Positions 36,612 to 45,362 of a stretch of 64,000 nt of DNA are shown piece after piece. Position numbers and translations under genes: made by a program. The DNA lies in NCBI RefSeq assembly GCF_001611975.1, contig NZ_CP014525.1, positions 1,914,001 through 1,978,000 of the forward strand, in the 5' to 3' direction. The DNA is from Haematospirillum jordaniae. GTDB lineage: Bacteria > Pseudomonadota > Alphaproteobacteria > Rhodospirillales > Rhodospirillaceae. Below the pieces are notes generated by a model. It was not told the origin of the DNA. It ran no database searches and saw nothing but the letters and a program-made list of their open reading frames with translations. Positions within the stretch are counted from its first letter, which is position 1, and every line of letters starts with the position of its first letter.

Positions 36612-38267
36612 ATGACCAAGCGCACCGGTGAACAGTTGGAACAGACTTACCCTATGCCAGTCACAATGCACTGTCGGTCGCGGACACCAAGCAAGCTGGC
36701 TTGGATTCTGGGAATAGTCATGGTGCTGACCCAGATCTCGGTGACCTGTTATGCATCACCTGTATCTTTGGAAGGTCAGCCCCCCGTCGAGGGGCATGAC
36801 CAAGAAGACATGGTCCGGGTTATATCCTATGGCTTGGACGTGATTGCAGCACGCTCTCTAGAGCCAGCCGAGATCAATACGATAGCCCAAGATGGGCTCC
36901 ATGGTGTCATCGCCATGGACCACGATCTGAAACTACGTGCCGAGAACAACTGGCTCCATCTGCACCAGAAAGATACACCGATCGGTGCATTTGCTATGCC
37001 CACGCAAAAAGACCCAACCGCATGGGGGCATCTTGTTGTCAACGTTATCGCGCATGCAGGGCAAATCTCTCCTCATATCCAGATGACAAAGCCAGAGCCT
37101 CTCTACCGAGCCTTGTTTGGTGCTATCCTTTCACATCTCGACCCATTCTCACGGTACGCCAGCCCGGAAGAAGCTGCTGAACAAAGAGCCAATCGCAGCG
37201 GCTATGGCGGCATTGGTATGCGCTATCAAATTATGGGTGATCATTTGCTGGTACTCGACGTCCAACCCGATACGCCAGCAGAATTATCTGGCCTCCTGAA
37301 AGGAGACCAGATTACAAGGATCGGGAACACAGACCTGTCGGATATAAAAGGAAATCAAGAACATATCGCTCGCTATATTCGTGGTCTTGTAAGGTCACCA
37401 GTACGCCTGAAAGTCGAAAGAAACGGCCTTAGCCGTGACATCAATATCAAACCGGGGCTGGCTGCCGTTCAAACCGTAGATGCCCAGCTTGCTGAAGACG
37501 CTGTTCCAATCATTCACATTCGCTACTTCAGTCAAGATACGGCCGAAAAGTTGGCGGGCTTTATCCATGAGGCTAAAAGGAAAAACAAAGGATTATTAAA
37601 AGGGCTAATCCTTGATTTACGCGGCAATCCAGGCGGCCTTCTGGATCAGGCGGTAGAATGTGCTGGGCTCTTTGTTTCTTCAGGACGTCTGCTCTCCACT
37701 CTTGGACGCCACCCTGAATCCGTACAACGCTATAGCACCGACGGCCGCGATATTATGGACGGGCGCCCCATCGTTGTTCTACTGGATGAAAGATCCGCAT
37801 CGGCCGCAGAAATACTGGGTGCTGCACTGCAAGACAAGGGGAGAGCACTCGTTGTTGGCACATCAACATACGGGAAAGGCACAGTACAGACTATAATCCG
37901 CCTTCCCAACAATGGAGAGCTAACGCTGACATGGTCCCGGCTCCATACCCCTGCCGGATACTCCCTTAATAAACTTGGGGTTATGCCAACGCTGTGCACA
38001 TCAACTCTTAGATTTGGCAATATCCAGCCATTACAAACTCTTGGCGGTAACATTGATGCCACTACCGCTATAGCGGCGCGCTGGCGTACGGTTGGCCTAA
38101 CAGACCGTGAGGGACGAGAGTCTCTTCGGTCCCTGTGCCCTCCGGAAGGTCATGGTGGACGTTACGGCGATATTCTTGTTGCTAAAGACCTTATTCATAA
38201 CAGTGCCTTATACAAGGATATAACGGCTGCAATCATGATGCCACCTCCACCCTTGTCTTATCACTGA
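36612..38267 (+). CDS. S41 family carboxy-terminal processing protease
   Basis: A 551-residue periplasmic serine protease. A signal-type hydrophobic segment (LAWILGIVMVLTQISVTCY, about residues 29-47) precedes a PDZ domain (GYGGIGMRYQIMGDHLLVL to about residue 290) and the S41 catalytic domain. The Ser397-Lys422 dyad lies in ERSASAAEI and TYGKGTVQ, with the standard 25-residue spacing. The start may be ATG 36612 or an internal ATG (36654 or 36666). It follows rnr by 70 bases. Its substrates are unknown. Confidence 0.9.
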   Translation: MTKRTGEQLEQTYPMPVTMHCRSRTPSKLAWILGIVMVLTQISVTCYASPVSLEGQPPVEGHDQEDMVRVISYGLDVIAARSLEPAEINTIAQDGLHGVIAMDHDLKLRAENNWLHLHQKDTPIGAFAMPTQKDPTAWGHLVVNVIAHAGQISPHIQMTKPEPLYRALFGAILSHLDPFSRYASPEEAAEQRANRSGYGGIGMRYQIMGDHLLVLDVQPDTPAELSGLLKGDQITRIGNTDLSDIKGNQEHIARYIRGLVRSPVRLKVERNGLSRDINIKPGLAAVQTVDAQLAEDAVPIIHIRYFSQDTAEKLAGFIHEAKRKNKGLLKGLILDLRGNPGGLLDQAVECAGLFVSSGRLLSTLGRHPESVQRYSTDGRDIMDGRPIVVLLDERSASAAEILGAALQDKGRALVVGTSTYGKGTVQTIIRLPNNGELTLTWSRLHTPAGYSLNKLGVMPTLCTSTLRFGNIQPLQTLGGNIDATTAIAARWRTVGLTDREGRESLRSLCPPEGHGGRYGDILVAKDLIHNSALYKDITAAIMMPPPPLSYH

Positions 38268-38314
38268 CAAGGCTAGTGCGGATGGACGCCTGTTATGTCC
38301 CCAACCTCTTTCTC

Positions 38315-38342
38315 TTGACTCTCCCAATATTATCTGTATGCT
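38315..38342 (+). promoter_or_regulatory. Candidate sigma-70 promoter of rpmG
   Basis: TTGACT (38315-38320), a 16-base spacer and TATGCT (38337-38342) lie about 40 bases upstream of the rpmG start. A reasonable but not perfect match. Confidence 0.45.
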
Positions 38343-38382
38343 CCGCCGCTCGGGTAATATTTCGGGTTCAGGAATTCGGGTT

Positions 38383-38550
38383 ATGGCGAAGCCGACCACT
38401 ATTCAGATCAAGCTTGAGAGCACCGCAGATACCGGGTACTTCTACATTGCCAAGAAGAATCCTCGCAATATCACGGAAAAGCTTCAATTTCGCAAATACG
38501 ATCCGGTTGTGCGGAAGCACGTCCTGTTTCGTGAAACGAAGATGAAGTAA
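38383..38550 (+). CDS. rpmG: 50S ribosomal protein L33
   Basis: A 55-residue protein beginning MAKPTTIQIKLESTADTG and ending VLFRETKMK, ribosomal protein L33. No cysteine is present, so this is the zinc-independent form, as is the L36 in this window. ATG 38383 has AGGA nine bases upstream; the frame is open 15 codons further but the extra residues are not part of L33. A strong terminator follows. Confidence 0.97.
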   Translation: MAKPTTIQIKLESTADTGYFYIAKKNPRNITEKLQFRKYDPVVRKHVLFRETKMK

Positions 38551-38569
38551 GAGAGCTCGCTCGCTTCAT

Positions 38570-38606
38570 AAAAGCCGGCATCTCTGAAAAGAGACGCCGG
38601 CTTTTT
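38570..38606 (+). terminator. Strong terminator of rpmG
   Basis: AAAAGCCGGC-A-TCTC pairs with GAGA-C-GCCGGCTTTT around a short loop, with one mismatch, and ends in five T. Its last bases overlap the divK stop, and the left A-run lets it work for divK on the minus strand too. Confidence 0.9.
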
Positions 38607-38979
38607 AGTGCGGCCTCTCCAGAACACGCTTTACCGTCTCCAAAAAACCAGAAACGTCTATCGGCTTTGATATATACCCATCGCACCCGGTTTCGCGGAT
38701 CCTGCGCTCATCATCGGACATGGCAAAGGCCGTTATGGCAATGACGGGTATTGAGCGTAACTCGAGATCCTTCTTGAGATCGCGGATTATGTCCATTCCG
38801 GAAATCTCCGGTAGCTGAATATCCATAAGGATAAGATCAGGCTGACTGCGGCGAACCAAATCAGTCACATTACGTCCATCCCTCGCTTGCAAGGTTTCGT
38901 ATCCACTGGCCTGCAAAAGGTCATTAAAAAGACGCATATTCAGTTCATTGTCTTCAACGATCAAAATCAGCTTGCGCAT
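38605..38979 (-). CDS. divK: DivK-like single-domain response regulator
   Basis: A 124-residue receiver domain with no output domain. The acidic pocket (VEDNELNMRL), the phospho-acceptor aspartate in ILMDIQLPEISG, the switch Thr in IAITAFAM and the Lys in YISKPID are all present. Length and sequence match DivK, which in Caulobacter relays phosphate in cell-cycle control. ATG 38979 has AGGGGG upstream; GTG 38997 is possible. The DUF423 gene overlaps its 5' end by 26 bases on the same strand, so the two are likely co-transcribed. Confidence 0.9.
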   Translation of the reverse strand: MRKLILIVEDNELNMRLFNDLLQASGYETLQARDGRNVTDLVRRSQPDLILMDIQLPEISGMDIIRDLKKDLELRSIPVIAITAFAMSDDERRIRETGCDGYISKPIDVSGFLETVKRVLERPH

Positions 38980-39382
38980 TCCGGTATGCCCCCTCACCCA
39001 CCTTCTCTACCATTTTCCCACCTTGAGCACCACGCTTGGCACTCGCAACAGCACACATCACCCATCCTGCCATAAAGCTGATCCCACCAAGTGGCGCCCC
39101 ATAACCAGCAGAGAGATCCAAGAACGCGATCAGATAGAGAGAGCCACAAAACAAAATCTGCCCTGATCCAAAGAGGAGGCCTGCAATACGAAAAAGAATG
39201 GATCTTTCGGCCAGAACGGCAACCCACATGATAACAGCAGAATGAACCAGCTGATAATACGATGCTTTCATGATCAGGCTGCTTTGATAAGAACCTTCGA
39301 TAACGGCTCCATGGCTTGCCCAAGCCGCAAGAACAATGGCAACGAAGCCATTAACGGAAGCCCATACCATCATCAAAGGCAT
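38954..39382 (-). CDS. DUF423-family small membrane protein
   Basis: A 142-residue protein with four hydrophobic segments, including FVAIVLAAWASHGA, the YYQLVHSAVIMW loop, and GAPLGGISFMAGWVM. These are typical of DUF423 (YgdD-like), a membrane family without known function. ATG 39382 has GAAGG nearby. It overlaps divK, and 25 bases upstream there is a strong hairpin-T signal that could attenuate its transcription. Confidence 0.85.
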   Translation of the reverse strand: MPLMMVWASVNGFVAIVLAAWASHGAVIEGSYQSSLIMKASYYQLVHSAVIMWVAVLAERSILFRIAGLLFGSGQILFCGSLYLIAFLDLSAGYGAPLGGISFMAGWVMCAVASAKRGAQGGKMVEKVGEGAYRNAQADFDR

Positions 39383-39406
39383 CGCACCTTCTCCAATCTC
39401 TTTGTG

Positions 39407-39437
39407 TAAAAAAGAGGCGGAGCAAACAGCCCCGCCT
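39407..39437 (-). terminator. Intrinsic terminator or attenuator upstream of DUF423
   Basis: On the minus strand AGGCGGGGC-TGTTT-GCTCCGCCT (39437 to 39415) has one G-T pair and is followed by C and six T. It lies 25 bases before the DUF423 start codon on the same strand. It therefore ends either a short RNA made from 39438-39718 or a regulated leader of DUF423-divK. Confidence 0.85.
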
Positions 39438-39718
39438 AGTGCGCTTTTGAGGGAAAGTGGATTTGTACAACGCAGTTACGATCGCAACAGCAAGAGCATC
39501 TGATTCTCTCACGTCACAAAGACGAAAGATTGCGGTGTACGATTCCGTCGAACCCAAGGCCATTGTCCTCGCTAAACGCTAGCCAAGCAAGTTAGAAGAG
39601 CAGCTATACCTACAAAACAGGGGCTATTAACCAGAAGCTCCATCTTGACCGCCCAGATAAACAATAAACAGAAAAATATGTCTGTTTTTGCAACATAGAT
39701 AGTCTGATATATGTATGC
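39438..39718 (-). ncRNA. Unexplained segment ending in an intrinsic terminator; candidate small RNA or leader
   Basis: No protein of this region is convincing: the only minus-strand frame from 39563 runs through the terminator hairpin and has no family likeness. The segment lies between the terminator of the operon at 39719-42261 and the strong minus-strand terminator at 39407-39437, so some minus-strand transcript is expected to end there. I recognise no tmRNA, 6S, SRP RNA or known riboswitch pattern. Its extent and promoter are not resolved. Confidence 0.35.
39666..39689. terminator. AT-rich hairpin downstream of the pseudokinase operon
   Basis: AAACAGA (39666-39672) pairs with TCTGTTT (39681-39687) around an 8-base loop; T-rich sequence follows on both strands. 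It sits 30 bases past the stop of the minus-strand membrane-protein gene. Confidence 0.5.
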
Positions 39719-40231
39719 TTACTCTTCCTCTGCGACAGGAGTATCGGCTGCCAGAATATCTTCCCCTGTATCTGCACGAGATACTTCCGGCCCCCACTCT
39801 TCTAAAAGTTGCTTCTGGCGGGCCTGCAGTCCGGCGATTTTGTGCGTTGAGGTCACAGACATAATTGTTGAAGCCAGAAACGGAGCGGTGGAGGATAAAA
39901 TCCACCCAAGCCCGGCACTACCAAAAATGACAATTAGCGCCCAGACATTGGTTAAAAGATCAAGGACATGCGGTACCGAGTGATCATGCAACCAAAGATC
40001 CATCAGCCATGGGAAACAGCCCGCAAAATTCATTCCGCCAACCGTTATCGCCCCATAGCGTTGCTTGCTTCTGTCAACAACAAAGGCCACAAGGCTTGGC
40101 ATCATGACGATGGTCAAGAATATGAACGTCGGCATAAACATAAAAATAAGAGGAACGATGAGGAGCAGAGTAATAATATTCCCACTCGACTTCTTCCTGG
40201 CAACCGACGCATTCTTGGGATCGCCTGCCAT
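39719..40231 (-). CDS. Multi-span membrane protein of unknown function, partner of the pseudokinase
   Basis: A 170-residue protein I do not recognise from a named family. A basic N-terminus (ARKKS) precedes a long hydrophobic region (IITLLLIVPLIFMFMPTF and on), then two further membrane segments (ITVGGMNFAGCFPWLMDLW and VWALIVIFGSAGLGWILS), and an acidic, probably cytoplasmic tail after residue 130. Its ATG overlaps the stop of the upstream kinase-like gene (TAATG), so translation is coupled and the two proteins probably act together. A hairpin follows its stop. Confidence 0.8.
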   Translation of the reverse strand: MAGDPKNASVARKKSSGNIITLLLIVPLIFMFMPTFIFLTIVMMPSLVAFVVDRSKQRYGAITVGGMNFAGCFPWLMDLWLHDHSVPHVLDLLTNVWALIVIFGSAGLGWILSSTAPFLASTIMSVTSTHKIAGLQARQKQLLEEWGPEVSRADTGEDILAADTPVAEEE

Positions 40232-42261
40232 TATATCATCCTCAAGAAAACAAGCGTCGTGACAGTCAAAAGCGCAACGGCAACAGACAAAAGAGCGCCC
40301 ATTTGCTGCCCCCGTGCATAGCCCCTTTCATCCCTGACAAGATTTCCCTGCTCAAAACTACGGATTTTCTGCTCGGCGGAACTGTACTCTGCCCTAGCCC
40401 AAGCAAACCCCTCAGCATCCTTTTGTCGCTCCTCCTGATTATCCAAGGTATTATAAAGCTCTGGTAAGCTCCCCTTGCGGACCAAGTTGGGGATTTCCTC
40501 CTCCAAATCCTTGCGGCGAATACGGCTGTGGTAACTGTTTATAATGGGTCCCAACTGCCCACCAATCCAGCCACATAGCCCATGTAAGGCAGGAGGACCA
40601 AGGCGCCATTGCAGAACAGCCAGAAGACTGACCATCCCCAACGTTGCCCTGTATACATCTGGTTCCGCCATGGCACGAAACTGCACCTTTGTGTCACGCT
40701 GCCACTTCACCGCGATATATGCCGCTATGTGGCGATCAACAACCTGCGTCTTCGGATCAACCTTGGATGAAACACGATCCAGAGCTGGAAGAAGCTCCCT
40801 GATCTCACTCACGTACTCCGCCTCTACAAGGGGGCTAAGGCAATGGAGAGTATCGCTCATTTCATAGGCGCACCGCTCTATACCATACCCCATCATTGTT
40901 GTACTCAGATTACCGGCATGCTCTTTCGCCTGACTTTCAAAATGCCCTAGCTCTGCATCATGATACCCTTGGGCCTCGACCCAGTACTTCACCAATTCCC
41001 GACCAATAATTTCCACATAAGGCCGCAAAGCTTTCTTTTGCATAATAGTCACAGCCAACGCATTCCCAAGTCCCTCGGGATGCACATGGATATCCCGATA
41101 ACGCACTGGCGCACGGGGGTCCATCAACATCAAGACGCGTGCAATGGTTAGATCATTAACCTGACGGGCCTCTATCTGGACGGCTTGGCTCATCCGGATG
41201 GCCAATGCAACAGCATCGGCGAGCTCTGTGACTTCCAGCCCACGCCGTAACCATATTTCCAGACGACCATCCAGAATAGGGGCCGAAGCGGCATCCCAGT
41301 TCATGGCCATGGCATTGGCCAGCTCTCTGGCTGAGGTGTAATCCTTTCCCTCAAATTTAAAAGGCCTTTGCGATCGCCGCGCCGGCTGTGGCTGTATAGG
41401 GGTAAGACGTCGGCCGTTCAGCCACATGTCCACACTCTCCAAGCCCCAGCGATCCCGTTGCTCATCAGCAACAAGGCCTTTTATAATTTCCAGGAAATTC
41501 ATGGGCACACGCCCCTCGCCCGCATAATTGGCATATGTTGAATGCGCCAATTTTGACAGGACAACATCAACATCCGGCAGCTGGGAAACGTAATCACGCC
41601 CATTCATCAGGCCAATGCACGTGATACCCAACGCATACATATCTTCCTTCAGGGTTCCGCTTCCTCTCCCCTCCGGTATACACATAGCGTATTCAACGGG
41701 CTCATAAGCTGGCGGATTATCGTATCCCGGTGGGGACGTTGTGCAGTCACCCAGAACCAGACGCTCTTTCTCCTTGTCAAACCAATACATATTGTCAAGA
41801 CGGATAGCCCGGTGCGTCACCCCATGCTGGGATATTTCATTCAAGGCATGATAAAGTGGACGAAAGACTTTCTTGACAAAATTAACCTCTGATATCGGAT
41901 CGAACCGCTGACCGGGAGCTGGCAGAACCCGACCACCAGAAGGGCGATCGTAGACAACAACCATCACCTTGCGCCCCAAGGCAGGCCATTCTACCGTACC
42001 CCATTCGAGTAATTGTAAAAGCCCAGGAGATTGGACCCCTTTCAGGGCACGCATAGCTCCGATACGCACAGGAAGATCCGTACGGCACACAAGAGCATAG
42101 ACCGGCTTGCCGGATCCTCGGCGATCTTCGGCATGGTATGCATCGGCATGAGGCATATTGAGATCTGGCAGGGGCATAGAGGGATCAATTGTAAAACGAT
42201 CCCGCAGAACGACAGCCTCGGCTGTATCACCCCCGCTTGGCATTCTATGCATCCCCGCCAA
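40231..42261 (-). CDS. Membrane-anchored protein-kinase-like protein, apparently a pseudokinase
   Basis: A 676-residue protein. Residues about 40-290 resemble a Ser/Thr kinase: HGVTHRAIRLDN takes the place of the HRDLKxxN catalytic loop, LGDCTTS of DFG, and EDMYALGITCIGL of the kinase F helix. The catalytic Asp is Ala152, and neither a glycine-rich loop nor a clear VAIK lysine (the region reads PVYALVCRTD) is seen. Asn157 and Asp172 remain. The middle (residues about 300-620) is helical and unassigned, a charged coiled-coil-like stretch follows, and a single membrane segment (ALLSVAVALLTVTTLVFL) ends the protein, placing the rest in the cytoplasm. First gene of a two-gene operon. Confidence 0.75.
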   Translation of the reverse strand: MAGMHRMPSGGDTAEAVVLRDRFTIDPSMPLPDLNMPHADAYHAEDRRGSGKPVYALVCRTDLPVRIGAMRALKGVQSPGLLQLLEWGTVEWPALGRKVMVVVYDRPSGGRVLPAPGQRFDPISEVNFVKKVFRPLYHALNEISQHGVTHRAIRLDNMYWFDKEKERLVLGDCTTSPPGYDNPPAYEPVEYAMCIPEGRGSGTLKEDMYALGITCIGLMNGRDYVSQLPDVDVVLSKLAHSTYANYAGEGRVPMNFLEIIKGLVADEQRDRWGLESVDMWLNGRRLTPIQPQPARRSQRPFKFEGKDYTSARELANAMAMNWDAASAPILDGRLEIWLRRGLEVTELADAVALAIRMSQAVQIEARQVNDLTIARVLMLMDPRAPVRYRDIHVHPEGLGNALAVTIMQKKALRPYVEIIGRELVKYWVEAQGYHDAELGHFESQAKEHAGNLSTTMMGYGIERCAYEMSDTLHCLSPLVEAEYVSEIRELLPALDRVSSKVDPKTQVVDRHIAAYIAVKWQRDTKVQFRAMAEPDVYRATLGMVSLLAVLQWRLGPPALHGLCGWIGGQLGPIINSYHSRIRRKDLEEEIPNLVRKGSLPELYNTLDNQEERQKDAEGFAWARAEYSSAEQKIRSFEQGNLVRDERGYARGQQMGALLSVAVALLTVTTLVFLRMI

Positions 42262-42326
42262 GAAACTGACTTGTGATCAGCTTTTCTCATGCAGGTTACC
42301 AGAATTTTCTAAATGATAAATGACTG

Positions 42327-42364
42327 AAAAAGAATACGGCCCAGTCCTGTCAACTGAGCCGTAT
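42327..42364 (-). terminator. Intrinsic terminator of purA
   Basis: On the minus strand ATACGGC-T-CAGT pairs with ACTG-G-GCCGTAT (42364 to 42334), followed by TCTTTTT. It lies 28 bases past the purA stop. Confidence 0.85.
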
Positions 42365-42391
42365 CAGAAATACAGAAACGAGGATTGAAGA

Positions 42392-43681
42392 TTAATCCTC
42401 GAATGGATCGTGCATCAGGATTGTGTCATCTCTCTCAGGGCTTGTTGAAAGAAGCGCAACAGGGGCTTCAATCAATTCCTCTATACGCCGCACATACTTG
42501 ACAGCTGTCGCGGGCAGCTCTGCAAACGATCGTGCGCCTTCCGTGCTCTGGGTCCATCCCTCCATCTCCTCAAAAACAGGCTCAACACGTGCCTGTTCAC
42601 TCATGGATGAAGGGAAATAATCGATCTCTTTCCCATCAAGGCGATAAGCAACACAGACCTTGAGGGTATCAAAACCATCAAGCACATCAAGCTTGGTCAG
42701 TGCAATACCATCAATCCCGCCAAGCTTCACGGACTGGCGCACAAGAACAGCATCAAACCAACCACAACGACGCTTGCGCCCGGTCACTGTACCAAACTCA
42801 TGCCCACGAACGCCAAGACGTTCACCTTTGTCATCAAATAACTCCGTCGGGAACGGCCCCTCACCTACACGAGTCGTATAAGCCTTTGTAATCCCGAGAA
42901 CATAACCAATACCGCCAGGCCCCATACCAGAACCGACTGCAGCTTGTCCGGCCAACGTGTTTGAGGATGTGACAAAGGGGTACGTTCCGTGATCAACGTC
43001 AAGGAGAGCGCCTTGGGCACCTTCGAATAAAATTCTCTTGCCCATCTTGCGATAAGCCGCCAGCTCGCGCCATACAGGGCGCGCATAGGGCAGAATGTGT
43101 GGGGCGATCTCTTCCAGCTCTGCCCGGATCGAAGCTGCATCCAAGGTCTTTGCCCCCAGCCCCTTCAACAAGGCATTGTGATGCGTCAGCAGGCGATCAA
43201 TCTTCATATCCAGAGAATCGGGATCAGCAAGATCGCAAACCCGTATTGCCCTGCGCGCCACTTTGTCTTCATAAGCAGGCCCAATACCACGTCCGGTGGT
43301 TCCAATTTTCCCCTTGCCCGCAGCCTCTTCGCGCGCACGATCCAGATGACCGTGCAATGGCAGAATAAGGGCGCAATTATCGGCAATCATCAGAACATCG
43401 GGCGTAACCGTAACGCCTTGGCCAGACAAAACCCCAATTTCGCGGGACAACGCCCACGGGTCTATAACAACGCCGTTACCAATCACGGATGGAGTCCCGC
43501 GAACAACACCGGACGGCAAGAGACTCAACTTATAAGACGTCCCATTCACAACCAGCGTGTGACCGGCGTTGTGCCCACCCTGAAACCTGACCACGACATC
43601 GGCCCGGGAAGCAAGCCAGTCAACAACCTTGCCTTTGCCCTCATCCCCCCACTGGGAACCGATAACAACCACATTGCTCAT
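42392..43681 (-). CDS. purA: Adenylosuccinate synthetase
   Basis: A 429-residue enzyme joining IMP and aspartate with GTP, the first step to AMP. The N-terminal IGSQWGDEGKGKVVD motif with the catalytic Asp/His (GGHNAGHT), the IGTTGRGIGPAYEDK segment and the C-terminal guanine-binding region are intact. ATG 43681 gives the canonical MSNVVVIG start; the frame is open 34 codons upstream. It follows serC on the same strand after a gap of 177 bases and ends at a strong terminator. Confidence 0.97.
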   Translation of the reverse strand: MSNVVVIGSQWGDEGKGKVVDWLASRADVVVRFQGGHNAGHTLVVNGTSYKLSLLPSGVVRGTPSVIGNGVVIDPWALSREIGVLSGQGVTVTPDVLMIADNCALILPLHGHLDRAREEAAGKGKIGTTGRGIGPAYEDKVARRAIRVCDLADPDSLDMKIDRLLTHHNALLKGLGAKTLDAASIRAELEEIAPHILPYARPVWRELAAYRKMGKRILFEGAQGALLDVDHGTYPFVTSSNTLAGQAAVGSGMGPGGIGYVLGITKAYTTRVGEGPFPTELFDDKGERLGVRGHEFGTVTGRKRRCGWFDAVLVRQSVKLGGIDGIALTKLDVLDGFDTLKVCVAYRLDGKEIDYFPSSMSEQARVEPVFEEMEGWTQSTEGARSFAELPATAVKYVRRIEELIEAPVALLSTSPERDDTILMHDPFED

Positions 43682-43858
43682 GGAAGCTTTCCTTGCTTCA
43701 GAGAGGACGCCAAACAATGACGACCACACACAAAACTGAAACCATGCAATACGGGCTCTATCGGACAATAAGACAGGCCGCACAAGGCTCCGCCGGCCAC
43801 GGGAACCCCATGACCGGCGGTAACATTCTTTATCCTATTGCTGCCGAACCAAGCAACC

Positions 43859-45043
43859 TCAAATACGGACCTCCTGCATACTATTTTTTGTGTTTCTGGA
43901 TACAGTCTCCACTGCCCAGTCCAGCCACGGCAGAAGGCATGCCACATCATCGGTCAGAACAGTGGCACCAGCCCATATACGAATACCGGGGACGATGCCA
44001 CGATAGGATGCAAGATCGAAACCAACTCCTTCTGTTTCAAGCAAGTCCGTTATGGCACGAGCCGTAGCAACTTGCCGTTCAGGCTCAAGATCCAGAAACC
44101 ACGGCGCAACGATTTTCAGGCAGATGGAGGAACAAGAGACGGTTGCCGGATCCTCAGCCAGAAAAGCAGCCCATTGCGACCCGTCAACCCATTCACGAAC
44201 AAGAGCCAATGTTTGCGAGGACTTTTTCTGCAATGCCTGAAGCCCCCCCTGATTCTCTGCCCATTTCAGGGCATCCAGAATATCCTCTACACACAAAAGC
44301 GAAGGCGTGTTGAGTGTTTCACCAGCAAAAAGGGCCTCGTTCAGCTGTCTTCCGGTCGTCAAACGCAGAATCTTGGGCAAAGGCCAAGGCGGCGTATAGG
44401 AATGGAGGCGCTCGACAGCGCGTGGACCAAGAGCCAGCATGCCGTGGGCTGCCTCACCCCCCAAGGCCTTCTGCCAGGACCATGTCACAACGTCCAGTTT
44501 CTTCCACGGCACATCCATGGCAAAAAGAGCCGACGTTGCATCACAAATAGCCAACCCCTTACGATCATCCGCGATCCAGTCTGCATGGGGGATGCAAACA
44601 CCCGATGTTGTGCCATTCCATGGAAAAATAACATCGCGGGACCAGTCTACCTGCGCCAAGTCCGGTAAATAACCCGGGGCAGCATCATAAATTCTCAAAT
44701 CAGGCAAACGCAGCTGATCACGCGCATCGTCAGCCCAGATCCGCCCAAAGACTTCCCAAGCCAAAACGTCAACCCCGCGCGCACCAAGGAGATTCCACAT
44801 TGCCGTCTCGACGGCACCGGTATCTGATGCTGGCACGATCGCCAGCCGCCAATCTTCAGGGATATGCAACAGAGCACGGTGGCGGGCAATAACCTCTTGC
44901 AGCTTGGCGCGTCCCGCAGCAGAGCGGTGCGAACGCCCAAGAAGGGCACCCTCAAGAACCGAAGGTGACCACCCTGGTCGCTTGGCGCACGGGCCGGACG
45001 AAAAGAAGGGACGCCGGGGATAGCGGGCCGGTTTTTCTGACAT
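43859..45043 (-). CDS. serC: Phosphoserine aminotransferase
   Basis: A 394-residue PLP enzyme of the serine pathway, of the type found in alphaproteobacteria and archaea: FFSSGPCAKRPGW at the N-terminus, LGRSHRSAAGRAKL, and the PLP lysine in VVTWSWQKALGGE. It converts 3-phosphohydroxypyruvate to phosphoserine with glutamate. In related genomes serA usually follows, but here the next gene is purA with only 177 bases between. ATG 45043 is the start; the DUF1127 gene lies 94 bases upstream on the same strand. Confidence 0.93.
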   Translation of the reverse strand: MSEKPARYPRRPFFSSGPCAKRPGWSPSVLEGALLGRSHRSAAGRAKLQEVIARHRALLHIPEDWRLAIVPASDTGAVETAMWNLLGARGVDVLAWEVFGRIWADDARDQLRLPDLRIYDAAPGYLPDLAQVDWSRDVIFPWNGTTSGVCIPHADWIADDRKGLAICDATSALFAMDVPWKKLDVVTWSWQKALGGEAAHGMLALGPRAVERLHSYTPPWPLPKILRLTTGRQLNEALFAGETLNTPSLLCVEDILDALKWAENQGGLQALQKKSSQTLALVREWVDGSQWAAFLAEDPATVSCSSICLKIVAPWFLDLEPERQVATARAITDLLETEGVGFDLASYRGIVPGIRIWAGATVLTDDVACLLPWLDWAVETVSRNTKNSMQEVRI

Positions 45044-45137
45044 GAACGGATGCTCTGCGACAGAAGTAAAAACAAGAGTGCAAAGGATAACGCTGTCACA
45101 GCCAGATAGAAACGCAAAATATCAGCCCACGGTTTCC

Positions 45138-45362
45138 TTATTTGCCCCGGTTATCGCGACGGCGAGCAATCTTCCAAGCATCCGAAGCACTCAAGCCGAC
45201 ATCTCTCAAAAGACGCTCGTCAAGACCAAGGATCTGGCGGCGATGCCGATCCATTTCAATCTCCTCACGCACCCGGTCAAAGGACGTAGAGGCACGATGC
45301 CACAAGGGATTCAACCGACGGAGAATACTGTGAAAACCACGATCAACGATTCCCTTCCACAC
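45138..45362 (-). CDS. Small DUF1127-domain protein
   Basis: The C-terminal half (LGLDERLLRDVGLSASDAW then KIARRR) is a DUF1127 (YjiS-like) domain, a short arginine-rich module found in alphaproteobacterial proteins, some linked to phosphate, RNA or stress regulation. GTG 45362 gives 74 residues and has a purine-rich GGATAGGGTGA upstream. An ATG at 45533 in the same frame would add a tryptophan- and glycine-rich extension that looks non-coding; the start is uncertain. Upstream of serC on the same strand. Confidence 0.7.
   Translation of the reverse strand: MWKGIVDRGFHSILRRLNPLWHRASTSFDRVREEIEMDRHRRQILGLDERLLRDVGLSASDAWKIARRRDNRGK

Noticed and set aside
39351..39563. 70-residue minus-strand frame upstream of DUF423
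   Set aside because: It reads through a strong terminator hairpin and the DUF423 start, and its product has no recognised features.
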